Assembly: GCA_958408685.1 (NCBI GenBank)
Contig: CATYLC010000004.1
Coordinates: 54,939-118,938, forward strand
From: an uncultured Collinsella sp.
Lineage (GTDB): Bacteria > Actinomycetota > Coriobacteriia > Coriobacteriales > Coriobacteriaceae
DNA length: 64,000 nt
Reading direction: 5' to 3'
Under the pieces are notes generated by a model. That model searched no databases. It was not told the origin of the DNA and was given only the letters and a program-made list of their open reading frames with translations. Of the stretch, positions 32,242 through 47,306 are shown in pieces; the stretch's first letter is position 1; the number at the start of each line of letters is the position of its first letter. The position numbers were made by a program, and so were the translations under genes.

Positions 32242-33378
32242 ATGCGTCTGCCCATGAATACCTCGCTTGCCACGCTCAAGCCCTCCGGCATCCGTCGAAT
32301 TAACGCGCTCGCCGCCCAGCATCCGGGGTGCATCGCGCTTGCGCTCGGCGAACCCGATTTTCCCACGCCCGATGTGATTAGCGCCGAGGTGACCGCATCG
32401 CTCGACCGCGGCGACACGCACTATCCGCCCAACAACGGTCGCCCCGCCCTGCGTGAGGCGCTGTCTGCCTACATGGGGGGCGCGGGCCTGGCGTTTTCCG
32501 CCGATGAGGTCATTCTGACCGACGGCGCGACCGAGGCCCTGTCGGCAACATTCATGGCTATGCTCAACCCTGGCGACGAGGTCATTATCCCCACGCCGGC
32601 CTTTGGCCTGTACGAGAGCATCGTCGTGGCCAACCATGCCAAGGCGGTCTTTTTGGATACGGAGTCTGCGCAATTCCAGATCGATGAGGAAGCGCTGCGC
32701 GCTTGCGTTACGCCGGCGACCAAGGCCATCGTCATCTGCTCGCCCAACAATCCTACGGGTTGTATCCTCAACGCGGCATCGCTCGACGCCGTGGCGCGCG
32801 TGGCGGAGCAGGCGGGCATCTACGTGGTCTGCGACGACGTATACAACCGCCTGGTTTATGTGGATGGCTACGAGCGCTTTGCCCAGCGTCACCCGGAGCT
32901 GCGTGAGCAGACGGTCGTCATCGAGAGCTTCTCCAAGCCCTGGGCTATGACCGGCTGGCGCCTGGGCTGGCTCGCAGCAGCGGCACCCGTCATCGCCGAG
33001 ATCGCAAAAGCTCACCAATACCTAGTATCGAGCGCCGTCTCCTTCGAGATGGACGCCGCAGCCCGAGCCCTCACCGTCGACCCCACCCCCATGCTAAAAG
33101 TCTACCGAGCCCGCCGCGAGCGCGTACTCGAAGCCTTAAACGCCATGGGCCTCGACGTAGTGGAACCAGCCGGCGCCTTCTACGCCTTCCCCAGCATCAA
33201 ACAATTCGGCCTAACAAGCGAAGACTTCTGCATCAAAGCCATTAAAGAGGCAAACGTAGCCCTAGTCCCAGGCGACTGTTTCGGCACCGAAGGCCACATC
33301 CGCCTAAGCTACTGCGTCTCCGACAAAGACCTAGACGAAGGACTAGCCCGCCTGTCCAACTTCGTTTCAACCCTGTAG
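32242..33378 (+). CDS. Class I/II PLP-dependent aminotransferase
   Basis: 378 residues. Substrate-side GEPDFPTPD, NNPTGCILN, the Asp of VCDDVYNRL, and the PLP lysine in SFSKPWAMTGWRLGW (Lys232) are all present. The fold-type I arginine is in HIRLSYC near the end. It resembles aspartate or PatA-type aminotransferases; the amino donor is not determinable. Codon use changes abruptly near base 33000: the last 120 or so codons prefer A or C at third positions where earlier codons prefer G, C or T. This suggests a mosaic gene. A class A palindrome follows. Confidence 0.92.
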   Translation: MRLPMNTSLATLKPSGIRRINALAAQHPGCIALALGEPDFPTPDVISAEVTASLDRGDTHYPPNNGRPALREALSAYMGGAGLAFSADEVILTDGATEALSATFMAMLNPGDEVIIPTPAFGLYESIVVANHAKAVFLDTESAQFQIDEEALRACVTPATKAIVICSPNNPTGCILNAASLDAVARVAEQAGIYVVCDDVYNRLVYVDGYERFAQRHPELREQTVVIESFSKPWAMTGWRLGWLAAAAPVIAEIAKAHQYLVSSAVSFEMDAAARALTVDPTPMLKVYRARRERVLEALNAMGLDVVEPAGAFYAFPSIKQFGLTSEDFCIKAIKEANVALVPGDCFGTEGHIRLSYCVSDKDLDEGLARLSNFVSTL

Positions 33379-33432
33379 CCCTCAGGGACGCAACACATCA
33401 GCCCACCGACATAAGGGTTATGCGTGGGGCGC

Positions 33433-33649
33433 GCCGGCCAACGGCAACCCTGGCTGCCCCAAAGTCAACACAGGTCGCGCCGCCAAAGGCCAGGCGCAAG
33501 CTTTTCGTAGATTCCGCACGAGCCGAAGAGCACTAAATGTGCTCTTCTTGCGAGCCCAGGACCTGACCGAGCGAAAAGCTTGCGCCTGGCCTTTGGCGGC
33601 GCGACCGAGATGGTGGAATTGTGTGCAGCCAGGGTTGCCGTTGACCGAC
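33433..33649. repeat. Class A palindrome, copy 1
   Basis: Two stems. The inner one is a perfect 35 bp inverted repeat, 33473-33507 with 33572-33606 (core AAGCTTGCGCCTGGCCTTTG). The outer one is a perfect 18 bp repeat, 33439-33456 with 33626-33643, extending with mismatches to 33433 and 33649. The centre has TTCCGCACG, a small hairpin GAAGAGCAC-TAAAT-GTGCTCTTC, and CAGGAC, shared with copies 2-4. The outer right arm contains the -35 of the rplJ promoter. Confidence 0.92.
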
Positions 33650-33669
33650 GCCGGGGTCCCCGCCATAAT
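33641..33669 (+). promoter_or_regulatory. Promoter of the rplJ-rplL operon
   Basis: TTGACC at 33641-33646, 17-base spacer, CATAAT at 33664-33669. The -35 lies in the outer arm of class A copy 1. Confidence 0.7.
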
Positions 33670-33690
33670 ACTTTCGGTTCACGCACGAAT

Positions 33691-33765
33691 CCGCTGCCAG
33701 AGACAGCCGGCGCAAACGGGTCTTACCCGCGAGCTTAATGGGACTTCCCGCCAGCCGAGGTGGTC
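33691..33765 (+). ncRNA. L10 leader (ribosomal protein L10 autoregulatory RNA)
   Basis: The mRNA leader contains CCAGAGACAGCCGG, then GCTTAATGGG, and CCAGCCGAGGTGG. This is the purine-rich kink-turn and closing stem pattern of the L10 leader that precedes rplJ in many bacteria. L10(L12)4 binds it and represses its operon. A terminator hairpin follows about 20 bases later. Confidence 0.85.
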
Positions 33766-33782
33766 GAGTAGATATGTCTTCT

Positions 33783-33820
33783 CGCCCCCGTCGCTCATGC
33801 AGCGCGGGGGCTTTCTTTTT
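33783..33820 (+). terminator. Attenuator terminator in the rplJ leader
   Basis: GCCCCCG-TCGCT pairs with AGCG-CGGGGGC around CATGC, followed by TTTCTTTTT. It lies between the L10 leader and rplJ, so excess L10 could favour termination here. Confidence 0.85.
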
Positions 33821-33885
33821 GGACATGCCCCCGTCACGTCCTTGTGGCGGACCGTGCCCGGAAAGAATTCGAGGAGGTGTAATTC

Positions 33886-34407
33886 ATGCCCCAGCAGTAC
33901 AAAATCGACAAGGTTGCAGAGATCGAGTCCCGTATCGCCGAGAACGCCGGTCTGTTCGTCGTCAACTACAACGGTCTGACGGTTAAGCAGGCTCAGGAGC
34001 TGCGTCATCAGCTTCGCGAGTGCGGCGCTGAGATGAAGGTCTACAAGAACAACCTGGTCAAGATCGCCCTCAAGAACCAGGAGCAGCCCGAGCTCGACGA
34101 GATCCTCGCCGGCCCCGTCGCTTATGTGTTCTACGAGTCCGAGCCGGTCGAGGCCGCTAAGGCCCTTAAGGACTTCTCCGCTCAGTCCAAGGGCGTCCTT
34201 GAGATCAAGGGCGGTATCTCCGACGGCAAGGCCGTTTCCGCTGATGATGTTAAGGCTATCGCCGAGCTGCCCACCAAGGATCAGCTTCTCGGCCAGATCG
34301 CCGGTCTCATCTCCGGTTTCGCTCGCGACATCGCTGTCTGCGTCAACGGCGTTTCCTCTGGTCTCGCTCGTTCGATCCAGCAGGTCTCCGAGCAGAAGGC
34401 AGCCTAG
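33886..34407 (+). CDS. rplJ: 50S ribosomal protein L10
   Basis: 173 residues. The N-terminal part begins PQQYKIDKVAEIESRI and has VVNYNGLTVKQAQELR and KVYKNNLVKIAL, which bind 23S rRNA and the L11 region. The C-terminal helix ARSIQQVSEQKAA carries the L7/L12 dimers. GAGGAGGTG precedes the ATG. It is first gene of the rplJL operon under the L10 leader. rplK-rplA, usually directly upstream, are 22 kb away. Confidence 0.98.
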   Translation: MPQQYKIDKVAEIESRIAENAGLFVVNYNGLTVKQAQELRHQLRECGAEMKVYKNNLVKIALKNQEQPELDEILAGPVAYVFYESEPVEAAKALKDFSAQSKGVLEIKGGISDGKAVSADDVKAIAELPTKDQLLGQIAGLISGFARDIAVCVNGVSSGLARSIQQVSEQKAA

Positions 34408-34509
34408 TCGCTGTTTTCATCTGCGGCGGCAACGCCGCACCCCTGGCGCATTCGCGCCGTGTTTTAACTGATCTCCGTGCACAGACACGGAAACCGAAAG
34501 GACTTAGAA

Positions 34510-34887
34510 ATGGCTAAGCTTACCACCGATGAGATCATCGATGCTCTTAAGGAAATGACCCTTCTCGAGGCTTCCGAGCTCGTCAAGGCTATCGAGGACA
34601 CCTTCGGCGTTTCCGCCGCTGCTCCTGCCGCTGTTGTCGCCGCTCCCGCTGCTGGCGCTGCTGAGGCCGAGGAGAAGACCGAGTTTGACGTCGTGCTCGA
34701 GGGCTTCGGCGACAACAAGATCCAGGTCATCAAGGCCGTCCGTGAGCTCACCAACCTTGGCCTGAAGGAGGCCAAGGAGGTCGTCGAGGGCGCTCCCAAG
34801 GCTGTTCTCGAGGGTGCCAAGAAGGAGGACGCCGAGGCTGCCAAGGAGAAGCTCGAGGCTGCTGGCGCTGCTGTCACCCTCAAGTAA
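34510..34887 (+). CDS. rplL: 50S ribosomal protein L7/L12
   Basis: 125 residues from ATG 34510, with GAAAGGA upstream. N-terminal dimerisation helices (TTDEIIDALKEMTLLEASEL), an Ala/Pro-rich hinge (AAPAAVVAAPAAGAA), and the factor-binding C-terminal domain with KIQVIKAVRELTNLGLKEAK. Stalk protein that recruits EF-Tu and EF-G. It is followed by a strong terminator. Confidence 0.98.
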   Translation: MAKLTTDEIIDALKEMTLLEASELVKAIEDTFGVSAAAPAAVVAAPAAGAAEAEEKTEFDVVLEGFGDNKIQVIKAVRELTNLGLKEAKEVVEGAPKAVLEGAKKEDAEAAKEKLEAAGAAVTLK

Positions 34888-34912
34888 TCAGGCTTTCTCG
34901 CCAGATTTCTTT

Positions 34913-34948
34913 AAAGACGGGGTTCGCATTGCGAGCCCCGTCTTTTTT
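34913..34948 (+). terminator. Intrinsic terminator after rplL
   Basis: 15 bp stem 34913-34927 with 34931-34945 (AAAGACGGGGTTCGC start), ending in a T-rich tail (TCTTTTTTG). Confidence 0.93.
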
Positions 34949-35201
34949 GTTTTTCGGTCCCTCGGCATCGGTTGCTCAAACTGCCATATTCTGTGATTTG
35001 CGTCGTATCGGGTGCCCTGCCGTTGGGCAATAAAATTGCACCATTCGAGCAATAATTTGCGTTGACCTGCTGAAGAATTGCCTCTGCCTTGTAGCGACAT
35101 ATAGTTTCAGCGGTAAGATGCTTGGGTATCGTAATTTGGTCTGCGGCTGTGTGCCGCACGCATGGGGCGCTTTTGCGCCTGCGAAAGGATCTTTGAATAA
35201 C

Positions 35202-36110
35202 ATGAAGGCAATCATCCCCGCCGCCGGTCTTGGCACGCGTTTTCTGCCTGGCACCAAGTGCACGCCCAAAGAGATGCTGCCGGTGCTCGACAAGCCCGTC
35301 ATTCAGTACGTCGTCGAGGAGGCGCTCGACCCCGAGGAAGTCGACGACGCCATCATCGTTACATCTCCCGGTAAGCCCGAGCTACTGAACTACTTCCAGC
35401 CCGATCGCTCGCTCGAGAACCTGCTGCGCGAGCGCGGCAAGAACGCCTGTGCCGATGCCGTCGCCCACGCTGACGGTATGCCGGTCGACTTCCGTTATCA
35501 GTACGAGCCCAAGGGCCTCGGCCATGCTATCCGCTCTGCTGCCGACGCCGTGGCAGGGGAGAACTTCCTGGTTCTTCTGGGCGACTACGTTGTGCCTAAT
35601 CGCGACATCTGCGACAAGATGCTCGCCGTTTCCAAGGAGCACGGTGGAGCTTCGGTTATCGCCGTCGCTGCTTGCTCGCCCGAGGAAGTCAGCCGCTACG
35701 GCGTTATCGCCGGCGAGCGCGTCGGTTCGCTCGAGGGAGCCGAGGACGTTGCCGATGCAGAGCCGGGCGCTGTCTGGTGCATCGGCGGTCTGGTCGAGAA
35801 GCCCGCTCCCGAGGCGGCTCCGTCCAACCTGTGCATCGTCGGTCGCTACTTGCTGAGCCCGCTGGTCATGGACCTGCTGGCAGATCAGCAGGCCGGCAAG
35901 GGCGGCGAGATCCAGCTCACCGACGCCATGGCCCGTTCGCTCGACCGTGAGGCCATGTATGCCGTCGTCATCGACCCGCTGTCGGGCTACGACACCGGCA
36001 CTCCCTCTGGCTGGATGGCCACCAACGCCCTCATGGCTGCAAGCGATCCCCGCTTTGCCGATGCCTTCTGGGACGCCATCGACGAGCGCGGCGGATTGAT
36101 GCGCAAGTAA
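35202..36110 (+). CDS. galU: UTP-glucose-1-phosphate uridylyltransferase
   Basis: 302 residues from ATG 35202; GAAAGGA is 13 bases upstream, a long spacing. The nucleotide-binding start is IIPAAGLGTRFLPGTK, and the following CTPKEMLPVLDKPVIQYVVEEA (quoted in part) is typical of GalU. GLGHAI and LLGDY mark the UTP site. It makes UDP-glucose for wall polymers and galactose use. The 250 bp upstream hold no clear gene; the coding frame is open from 35118, but that part lacks a start site. A terminator follows, so it is separate from rpoB. Confidence 0.95.
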   Translation: MKAIIPAAGLGTRFLPGTKCTPKEMLPVLDKPVIQYVVEEALDPEEVDDAIIVTSPGKPELLNYFQPDRSLENLLRERGKNACADAVAHADGMPVDFRYQYEPKGLGHAIRSAADAVAGENFLVLLGDYVVPNRDICDKMLAVSKEHGGASVIAVAACSPEEVSRYGVIAGERVGSLEGAEDVADAEPGAVWCIGGLVEKPAPEAAPSNLCIVGRYLLSPLVMDLLADQQAGKGGEIQLTDAMARSLDREAMYAVVIDPLSGYDTGTPSGWMATNALMAASDPRFADAFWDAIDERGGLMRK

Positions 36111-36130
36111 GCCTTCGGACATCGACATTT

Positions 36131-36164
36131 ACGGGCGCGGACCTCGGTTCGCGCCCGTTTTTTA
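36131..36164 (+). terminator. Intrinsic terminator after galU
   Basis: ACGGGCGCG (36131-36139) pairs with CGCGCCCGT (36150-36158), followed by TTTTTT. Confidence 0.9.
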
Positions 36165-36296
36165 TAAGAGCTGCGATTGCCGGCTCTCTGTTCACAGAAA
36201 ATATATGAACAGATGTTCGATACACATACATCTACCTGCTTGTTTTCTGTCGAAAAACTTTGCTACTCCAAAAACTCAATCGCGTCAAGGCTTTTC

Positions 36297-36324
36297 TTGC
36301 CCAACGGTCGGTACCTGATAAACT
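36297..36324 (+). promoter_or_regulatory. Possible rpoB promoter
   Basis: TTGCCC at 36297-36302 and TAAACT at 36319-36324, 16-base spacer, about 75 bases before rpoB. Confidence 0.5.
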
Positions 36325-36397
36325 ATTAGGTTGCGATAACTGGCGAAGCTATGCCTCGCCAACCCACCGAGCATTTCCGTGAAGGAGGAAAAACCTG

Positions 36398-39889
<3,492 letters not shown>

Positions 39890-39895
39890 TTGACT

Positions 39896-44371
<4,476 letters not shown>

Positions 44372-44397
44372 TTTCCTAGTACGTTAACCGTCCTTCC

Positions 44398-44434
44398 AAA
44401 GACCCGCTTCCCAACAGGGGAGCGGGTCTTTTTT
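44398..44434 (+). terminator. Intrinsic terminator after rpoC
   Basis: AAAGACCCGCTTCC pairs with GGGGAGCGGGTCTTT around CAACA, followed by TTTTT. Confidence 0.92.
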
Positions 44435-44439
44435 GGTGA

Positions 44440-44632
44440 GGAACGTTGCCCCGACGAGCACGTCGGATTCCCGGAACGGGCCGCCCGCTGTTTAAGTTTG
44501 TCGCGAGTTCCGCACGCAAAGGAAAGCACTTAATGTGCTTTCCGTCTTGCGCAGGACTGTAGAGCAGCAAACTTAAACAGCGGGCGGCCCGTTCCGGGAA
44601 TCTGCCCCCGCGCACAGAAGGGGATTCCTTTT
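44440..44632. repeat. Class A palindrome, copy 2
   Basis: Perfect 34 bp stem, 44466-44499 with 44569-44602. The 69 bp centre (44500-44568) is identical to that of copy 4 and holds GGAAAGCAC-TTAAT-GTGCTTTCC. The arms beyond TTAAGTTT differ from copy 4 but are complementary to each other. Flanks (from GGAACGTTGCCCC at 44440 to GGGGATTCC near 44630) match copy 3 in the same orientation, making direct repeats of about 190 bp around the sigma/anti-sigma genes. Confidence 0.95.
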
Positions 44633-44667
44633 GCCAAAAAGGGACAGGTTTATTTTGGTAGGTTTTT
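44631..44667. repeat. GGGACAG palindrome (CCAAAATAAACCTG subfamily), left of sigma cassette
   Basis: TTGCCAAAAAGGGACAGG then TTTATTTTGGTAGG, a stem around CCAAAA/TTTTGG. It is nearly the reverse complement of site d at 17.8 kb and inverted relative to the copy at 46.46 kb. It abuts class A copy 2. Confidence 0.75.
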
Positions 44668-44756
44668 CCTGCTTGAATTTGAAACATTTCGTCCGGCAAG
44701 AGCGTATCTATGGTGAGGGCCTCATCAAGAATCATTAACGTCACCGGGAGGTGATT

Positions 44757-45275
44757 ATGGAAGAACAAGCTTTTAGACAGGCGGTCGAAGATCACCGGGA
44801 TGTCGTGTTTCGAATCGCATTGACGTACCTGCGCGATCGCGCCGATGCCGACGATGTTGCACAAGACGTCTTTCTTAAGTTGCTCAAAAGCGATACGCAT
44901 TTTGAAAGCTGGGAGCATCTTCGTCGATGGCTTATCCGGGTCACGATCAATGAATGCAAATCTCTCTTTCGAAAGCCGTGGAGACGCGTGGAGGATATTG
45001 AAAGTCTGACCGATTCGCTTTCGGCGGCGCAGGATGAGACCAAGGCGGTCTTGTCAGACGTTATGCGACTTCCGGAGCGATTCCGTGTTCCCATCGTGCT
45101 CTATTACTATCTGGGCTTTTCGACCTCAGAGATTGCCGAGTTACTGCATGTGCCAGCCGCGACCGTTCGAACGCGTTTAGCTCGTGGTCGATCGAAGCTC
45201 AAATTCATCCTAGAGGAGGGCGACCGTGAAATCCAATCAAATCAAGCAGGCCTTCGAGTCCATCCAAGCCGATAG
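44757..45275 (+). CDS. ECF-family RNA polymerase sigma factor
   Basis: 172 residues from ATG 44757, with GGGAGG 5 bases upstream. Region 2 has FRIALTYLRDRADADDVAQDVFLKLL, shown here only by its key words YLRDRADADD and AQDVFL. Region 4 has LPERFRVPIVLYYYLGFS and an HTH with STSEIAELLHVPAATVRTRL. No region 3, as expected for ECF sigmas. Its end overlaps the next gene by 50 bases, so the two are coupled. The gene is less GC-rich than rpoC and rpsL. With its partner it forms a cassette bracketed by palindromes. Confidence 0.92.
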   Translation: MEEQAFRQAVEDHRDVVFRIALTYLRDRADADDVAQDVFLKLLKSDTHFESWEHLRRWLIRVTINECKSLFRKPWRRVEDIESLTDSLSAAQDETKAVLSDVMRLPERFRVPIVLYYYLGFSTSEIAELLHVPAATVRTRLARGRSKLKFILEEGDREIQSNQAGLRVHPSR

Positions 45276-46302
45276 CGATCTTGCCGACCGTGTTATTGAT
45301 GCTGCGGCTGGAAAGCCGCTTCGTCGAAAGGGTCACGCGAAACCTCTGTATGTTGCCGTAATCGGATGTCTTGCCGGAGTGTTGGCGACCGGAGGGGTCG
45401 CCTACGCCGTTGTCAATTCCAGCTATTTTGCCTCAGCCTGGGGAAACCACGGCAATGGGGATTCCATTACCTGGACCAACGGTGGCTCATCGGGGACTAA
45501 ATATACCTACACCAGAGAGTTTGGTGATGGCATCGCGCCCCAAAGCCTGGAGGGTGCAGTCCAGGAGGTTAATCTGTCCGTCGAGGGTAACGGCTATACG
45601 CTTGATATCCATGAGATGGCTATTGACCAAAACGGCTGCGGAGCCGTGACGTTTACGTTGTCCAATCCAAATGGCGTTAACTACTACAAGCCGGCAGCAG
45701 AGACAGGCGAACTTGTTCTCTATGGTGAAGAAGAACAAGGCATCGGTACACCCAGCATGAACTTCGGCGAGGAATGGGCTGACACACGCTGCACCATTGA
45801 TAAGGACACATCAAGCGATACTGTCATTAATGGCACGATGTACTTTGCTTCTATGGATCGCGAGCGAGGTTTTCAACATGCGGTCACCTGGAATATCTCG
45901 TGGACCGAGGGCGAAGGCGAGGATGCGAAGCCGTTCGAGGCATCGACGCCCGAGTTTAGCGTTGGAGCGTACGTCGATACAAAGGAACTCCGCTCCGGTG
46001 ACTCACCTCTTGAGATTAGCCCGTTTTCCATCCAGACGCACATCGATGATTTGGGCTATGAAGCAGTTGATAATAAACTGACCGTCAGCTACAAGGATGG
46101 ATCTGAGCAGATTATCGAAGATGACGACGCAGGGGTGTTCAACTTATATTTTTCTTATGCGCGCAATAGCGGAGAGAACATCTGGGTGCCAACGAAGTTA
46201 ATTGATGTCGACCAAGTGGTCTCAGTAACGCTTGAGGGCACACGCTGCACTTCAACAGGGGGCGCCGAAACGTCGGAAACCTTTACTATCGTCTATTCGT
46301 AA
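45226..46302 (+). CDS. Membrane-anchored anti-sigma factor (DUF4179-like)
   Basis: 358 residues, GTG start with GAGGAGGG upstream, overlapping the sigma gene by 50 bases. Residues 1-35 are a short cytoplasmic part with QAFESIQADSDLADRVI, likely to bind the sigma factor. One transmembrane helix follows (YVAVIGCLAGVLATGGVAYA, residues about 42-61). The extracellular part of about 295 residues is beta-rich, with SLEGAVQEVNLSVEGNGYTL and VSVTLEGTRC, similar in style to DUF4179 proteins. It probably holds the ECF sigma at the membrane until a signal arrives. No zinc-binding HxxxCxxC motif is seen. Confidence 0.75.
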   Translation: MKSNQIKQAFESIQADSDLADRVIDAAAGKPLRRKGHAKPLYVAVIGCLAGVLATGGVAYAVVNSSYFASAWGNHGNGDSITWTNGGSSGTKYTYTREFGDGIAPQSLEGAVQEVNLSVEGNGYTLDIHEMAIDQNGCGAVTFTLSNPNGVNYYKPAAETGELVLYGEEEQGIGTPSMNFGEEWADTRCTIDKDTSSDTVINGTMYFASMDRERGFQHAVTWNISWTEGEGEDAKPFEASTPEFSVGAYVDTKELRSGDSPLEISPFSIQTHIDDLGYEAVDNKLTVSYKDGSEQIIEDDDAGVFNLYFSYARNSGENIWVPTKLIDVDQVVSVTLEGTRCTSTGGAETSETFTIVYS

Positions 46303-46309
46303 GATTTGG

Positions 46310-46343
46310 GGCCGCCTTCCTACTAGGGGAAGCGGCCTCTTTT
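46310..46343 (+). terminator. Terminator after the anti-sigma gene
   Basis: GGCCGCCTTCC pairs with GGGGAAGCGGCC around TACTA, followed by TCTTTT. Confidence 0.75.
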
Positions 46344-46450
46344 GCGTTAAATGGGCGGTTAAAACGAGCGATATACTTCCGAAGACGCCGCCGATTTCCA
46401 TGCGACAGATGAGAGCAGATCAACGCTGGAGCGCGACGTTTCCCCAGATA

Positions 46451-46484
46451 AAAACGACCAAAATAAACCTGTCCCTATTTGGAA
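46451..46484. repeat. GGGACAG palindrome (CCAAAATAAACCTG subfamily), right of sigma cassette
   Basis: CCAAAATAAACCTGTCCC then TATTTGG: stem CCAAAATA/TATTTGG. Same string as site d at 17.8 kb, and inverted relative to the copy at 44.64 kb. It abuts class A copy 3. Confidence 0.75.
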
Positions 46485-46485
46485 G

Positions 46486-46678
46486 GGAACGTTGCCCCGA
46501 CGAGCATGTCGGATTCCCGGACCGGGCGGCCTGCGGTTTAAGTTTGTCGCGAGTTCCGCACGAGCCGGAGGCCACTTAATGTGGCCTCCGTGCGAGCCAG
46601 GACTGTAGAGCAGCAAACTTAAACCGCAGGCCGCCCGGCCCGGGAATCCGCCCATGCGCACAGGAGGGGATCCCTTTT
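46486..46678. repeat. Class A palindrome, copy 3
   Basis: 35 bp stem, 46511-46545 with 46615-46649, one G:U. The centre is also 69 bp, but its small hairpin reads GGAGGCCAC-TTAAT-GTGGCCTCC, so both halves changed relative to copies 2 and 4. Flanks match copy 2 in the same orientation. Confidence 0.95.
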
Positions 46679-46733
46679 GTGTAGGGTTTGCGGAAATGTG
46701 CCAATTTTGGGATACGCCCGGCGGCGTGGTCTG

Positions 46734-46762
46734 TTGACGGCACAGCTAACGCCACGTATCCT
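46734..46762 (+). promoter_or_regulatory. Promoter of the rpsL-rpsG-fusA operon
   Basis: TTGACG at 46734-46739, 17-base spacer, TATCCT at 46757-46762. It explains how the str genes are expressed although an accessory cassette separates them from rpoC. Confidence 0.75.
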
Positions 46763-46855
46763 ATCGAACTGCGTGTTTCGTAGGGGGATGCTGACCCCTC
46801 GATTCAAGCCGTTGCACTTTACAGAAAGCTGGAATCATTCGAGAAGGAGTACGCT

Positions 46856-47233
46856 TTGCCTACTATTAACCAGCTGGTTCGCCAGGGCCGTCGTTCCGTG
46901 CCCAAGAAGTCCAAGAACGCTGCTCTGCAGCACAACTCCCAGAAGCGCGGCGTGTGCACCCGCGTCTTCACCACGAGCCCCAAGAAGCCGAACTCGGCTC
47001 TTCGTAAGGTTGCCCGTGTTCGCCTCGTCAACGGCATCGAAGTTACTGCTTACATCCCGGGTGAGGGCCACAACCTGCAGGAGCACTCCATCGTGCTCGT
47101 CCGCGGCGGTCGTGTCCGTGACCTCCCTGGTGTCCGTTATCACGTCATCCGTGGCGCCTACGACGCTGCTCCGGTCCAGAACCGTATGCAGGCCCGTTCC
47201 AAGTACGGTGCTAAGCGCCCCAAGGCTAAATAA
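46856..47233 (+). CDS. rpsL: 30S ribosomal protein S12
   Basis: 125 residues, TTG start with GAAGGAG upstream; the protein begins PTINQLVRQGRR as usual. The decoding loop TTSPKKPNSALRKVARVRL (quoted in full) and PGEGHNLQEHS carry the lysines linked to streptomycin sensitivity, so the wild-type state is expected. First gene of the str operon. Confidence 0.98.
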   Translation: MPTINQLVRQGRRSVPKKSKNAALQHNSQKRGVCTRVFTTSPKKPNSALRKVARVRLVNGIEVTAYIPGEGHNLQEHSIVLVRGGRVRDLPGVRYHVIRGAYDAAPVQNRMQARSKYGAKRPKAK

Positions 47234-47306
47234 GCCAGATAACGTTTTGATACTTTCGCCGTGTGCCGCCTAAGCGCCGCACGGTAGACACTTAAGGAGA
47301 TTTCAC

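Noticed and set aside
12055..33378. Prophage or integrative element between rplA and rplJ
   Set aside because: No integrase, transposase, phage structural or conjugation genes, and no attachment-site duplication at a tRNA gene were seen.
44466..44602. Class A elements as plain rho-independent terminators
   Set aside because: A proper terminator with a T-run already follows rpoC at 44398-44434, the class A stems are much longer than needed, and no T-run follows them.
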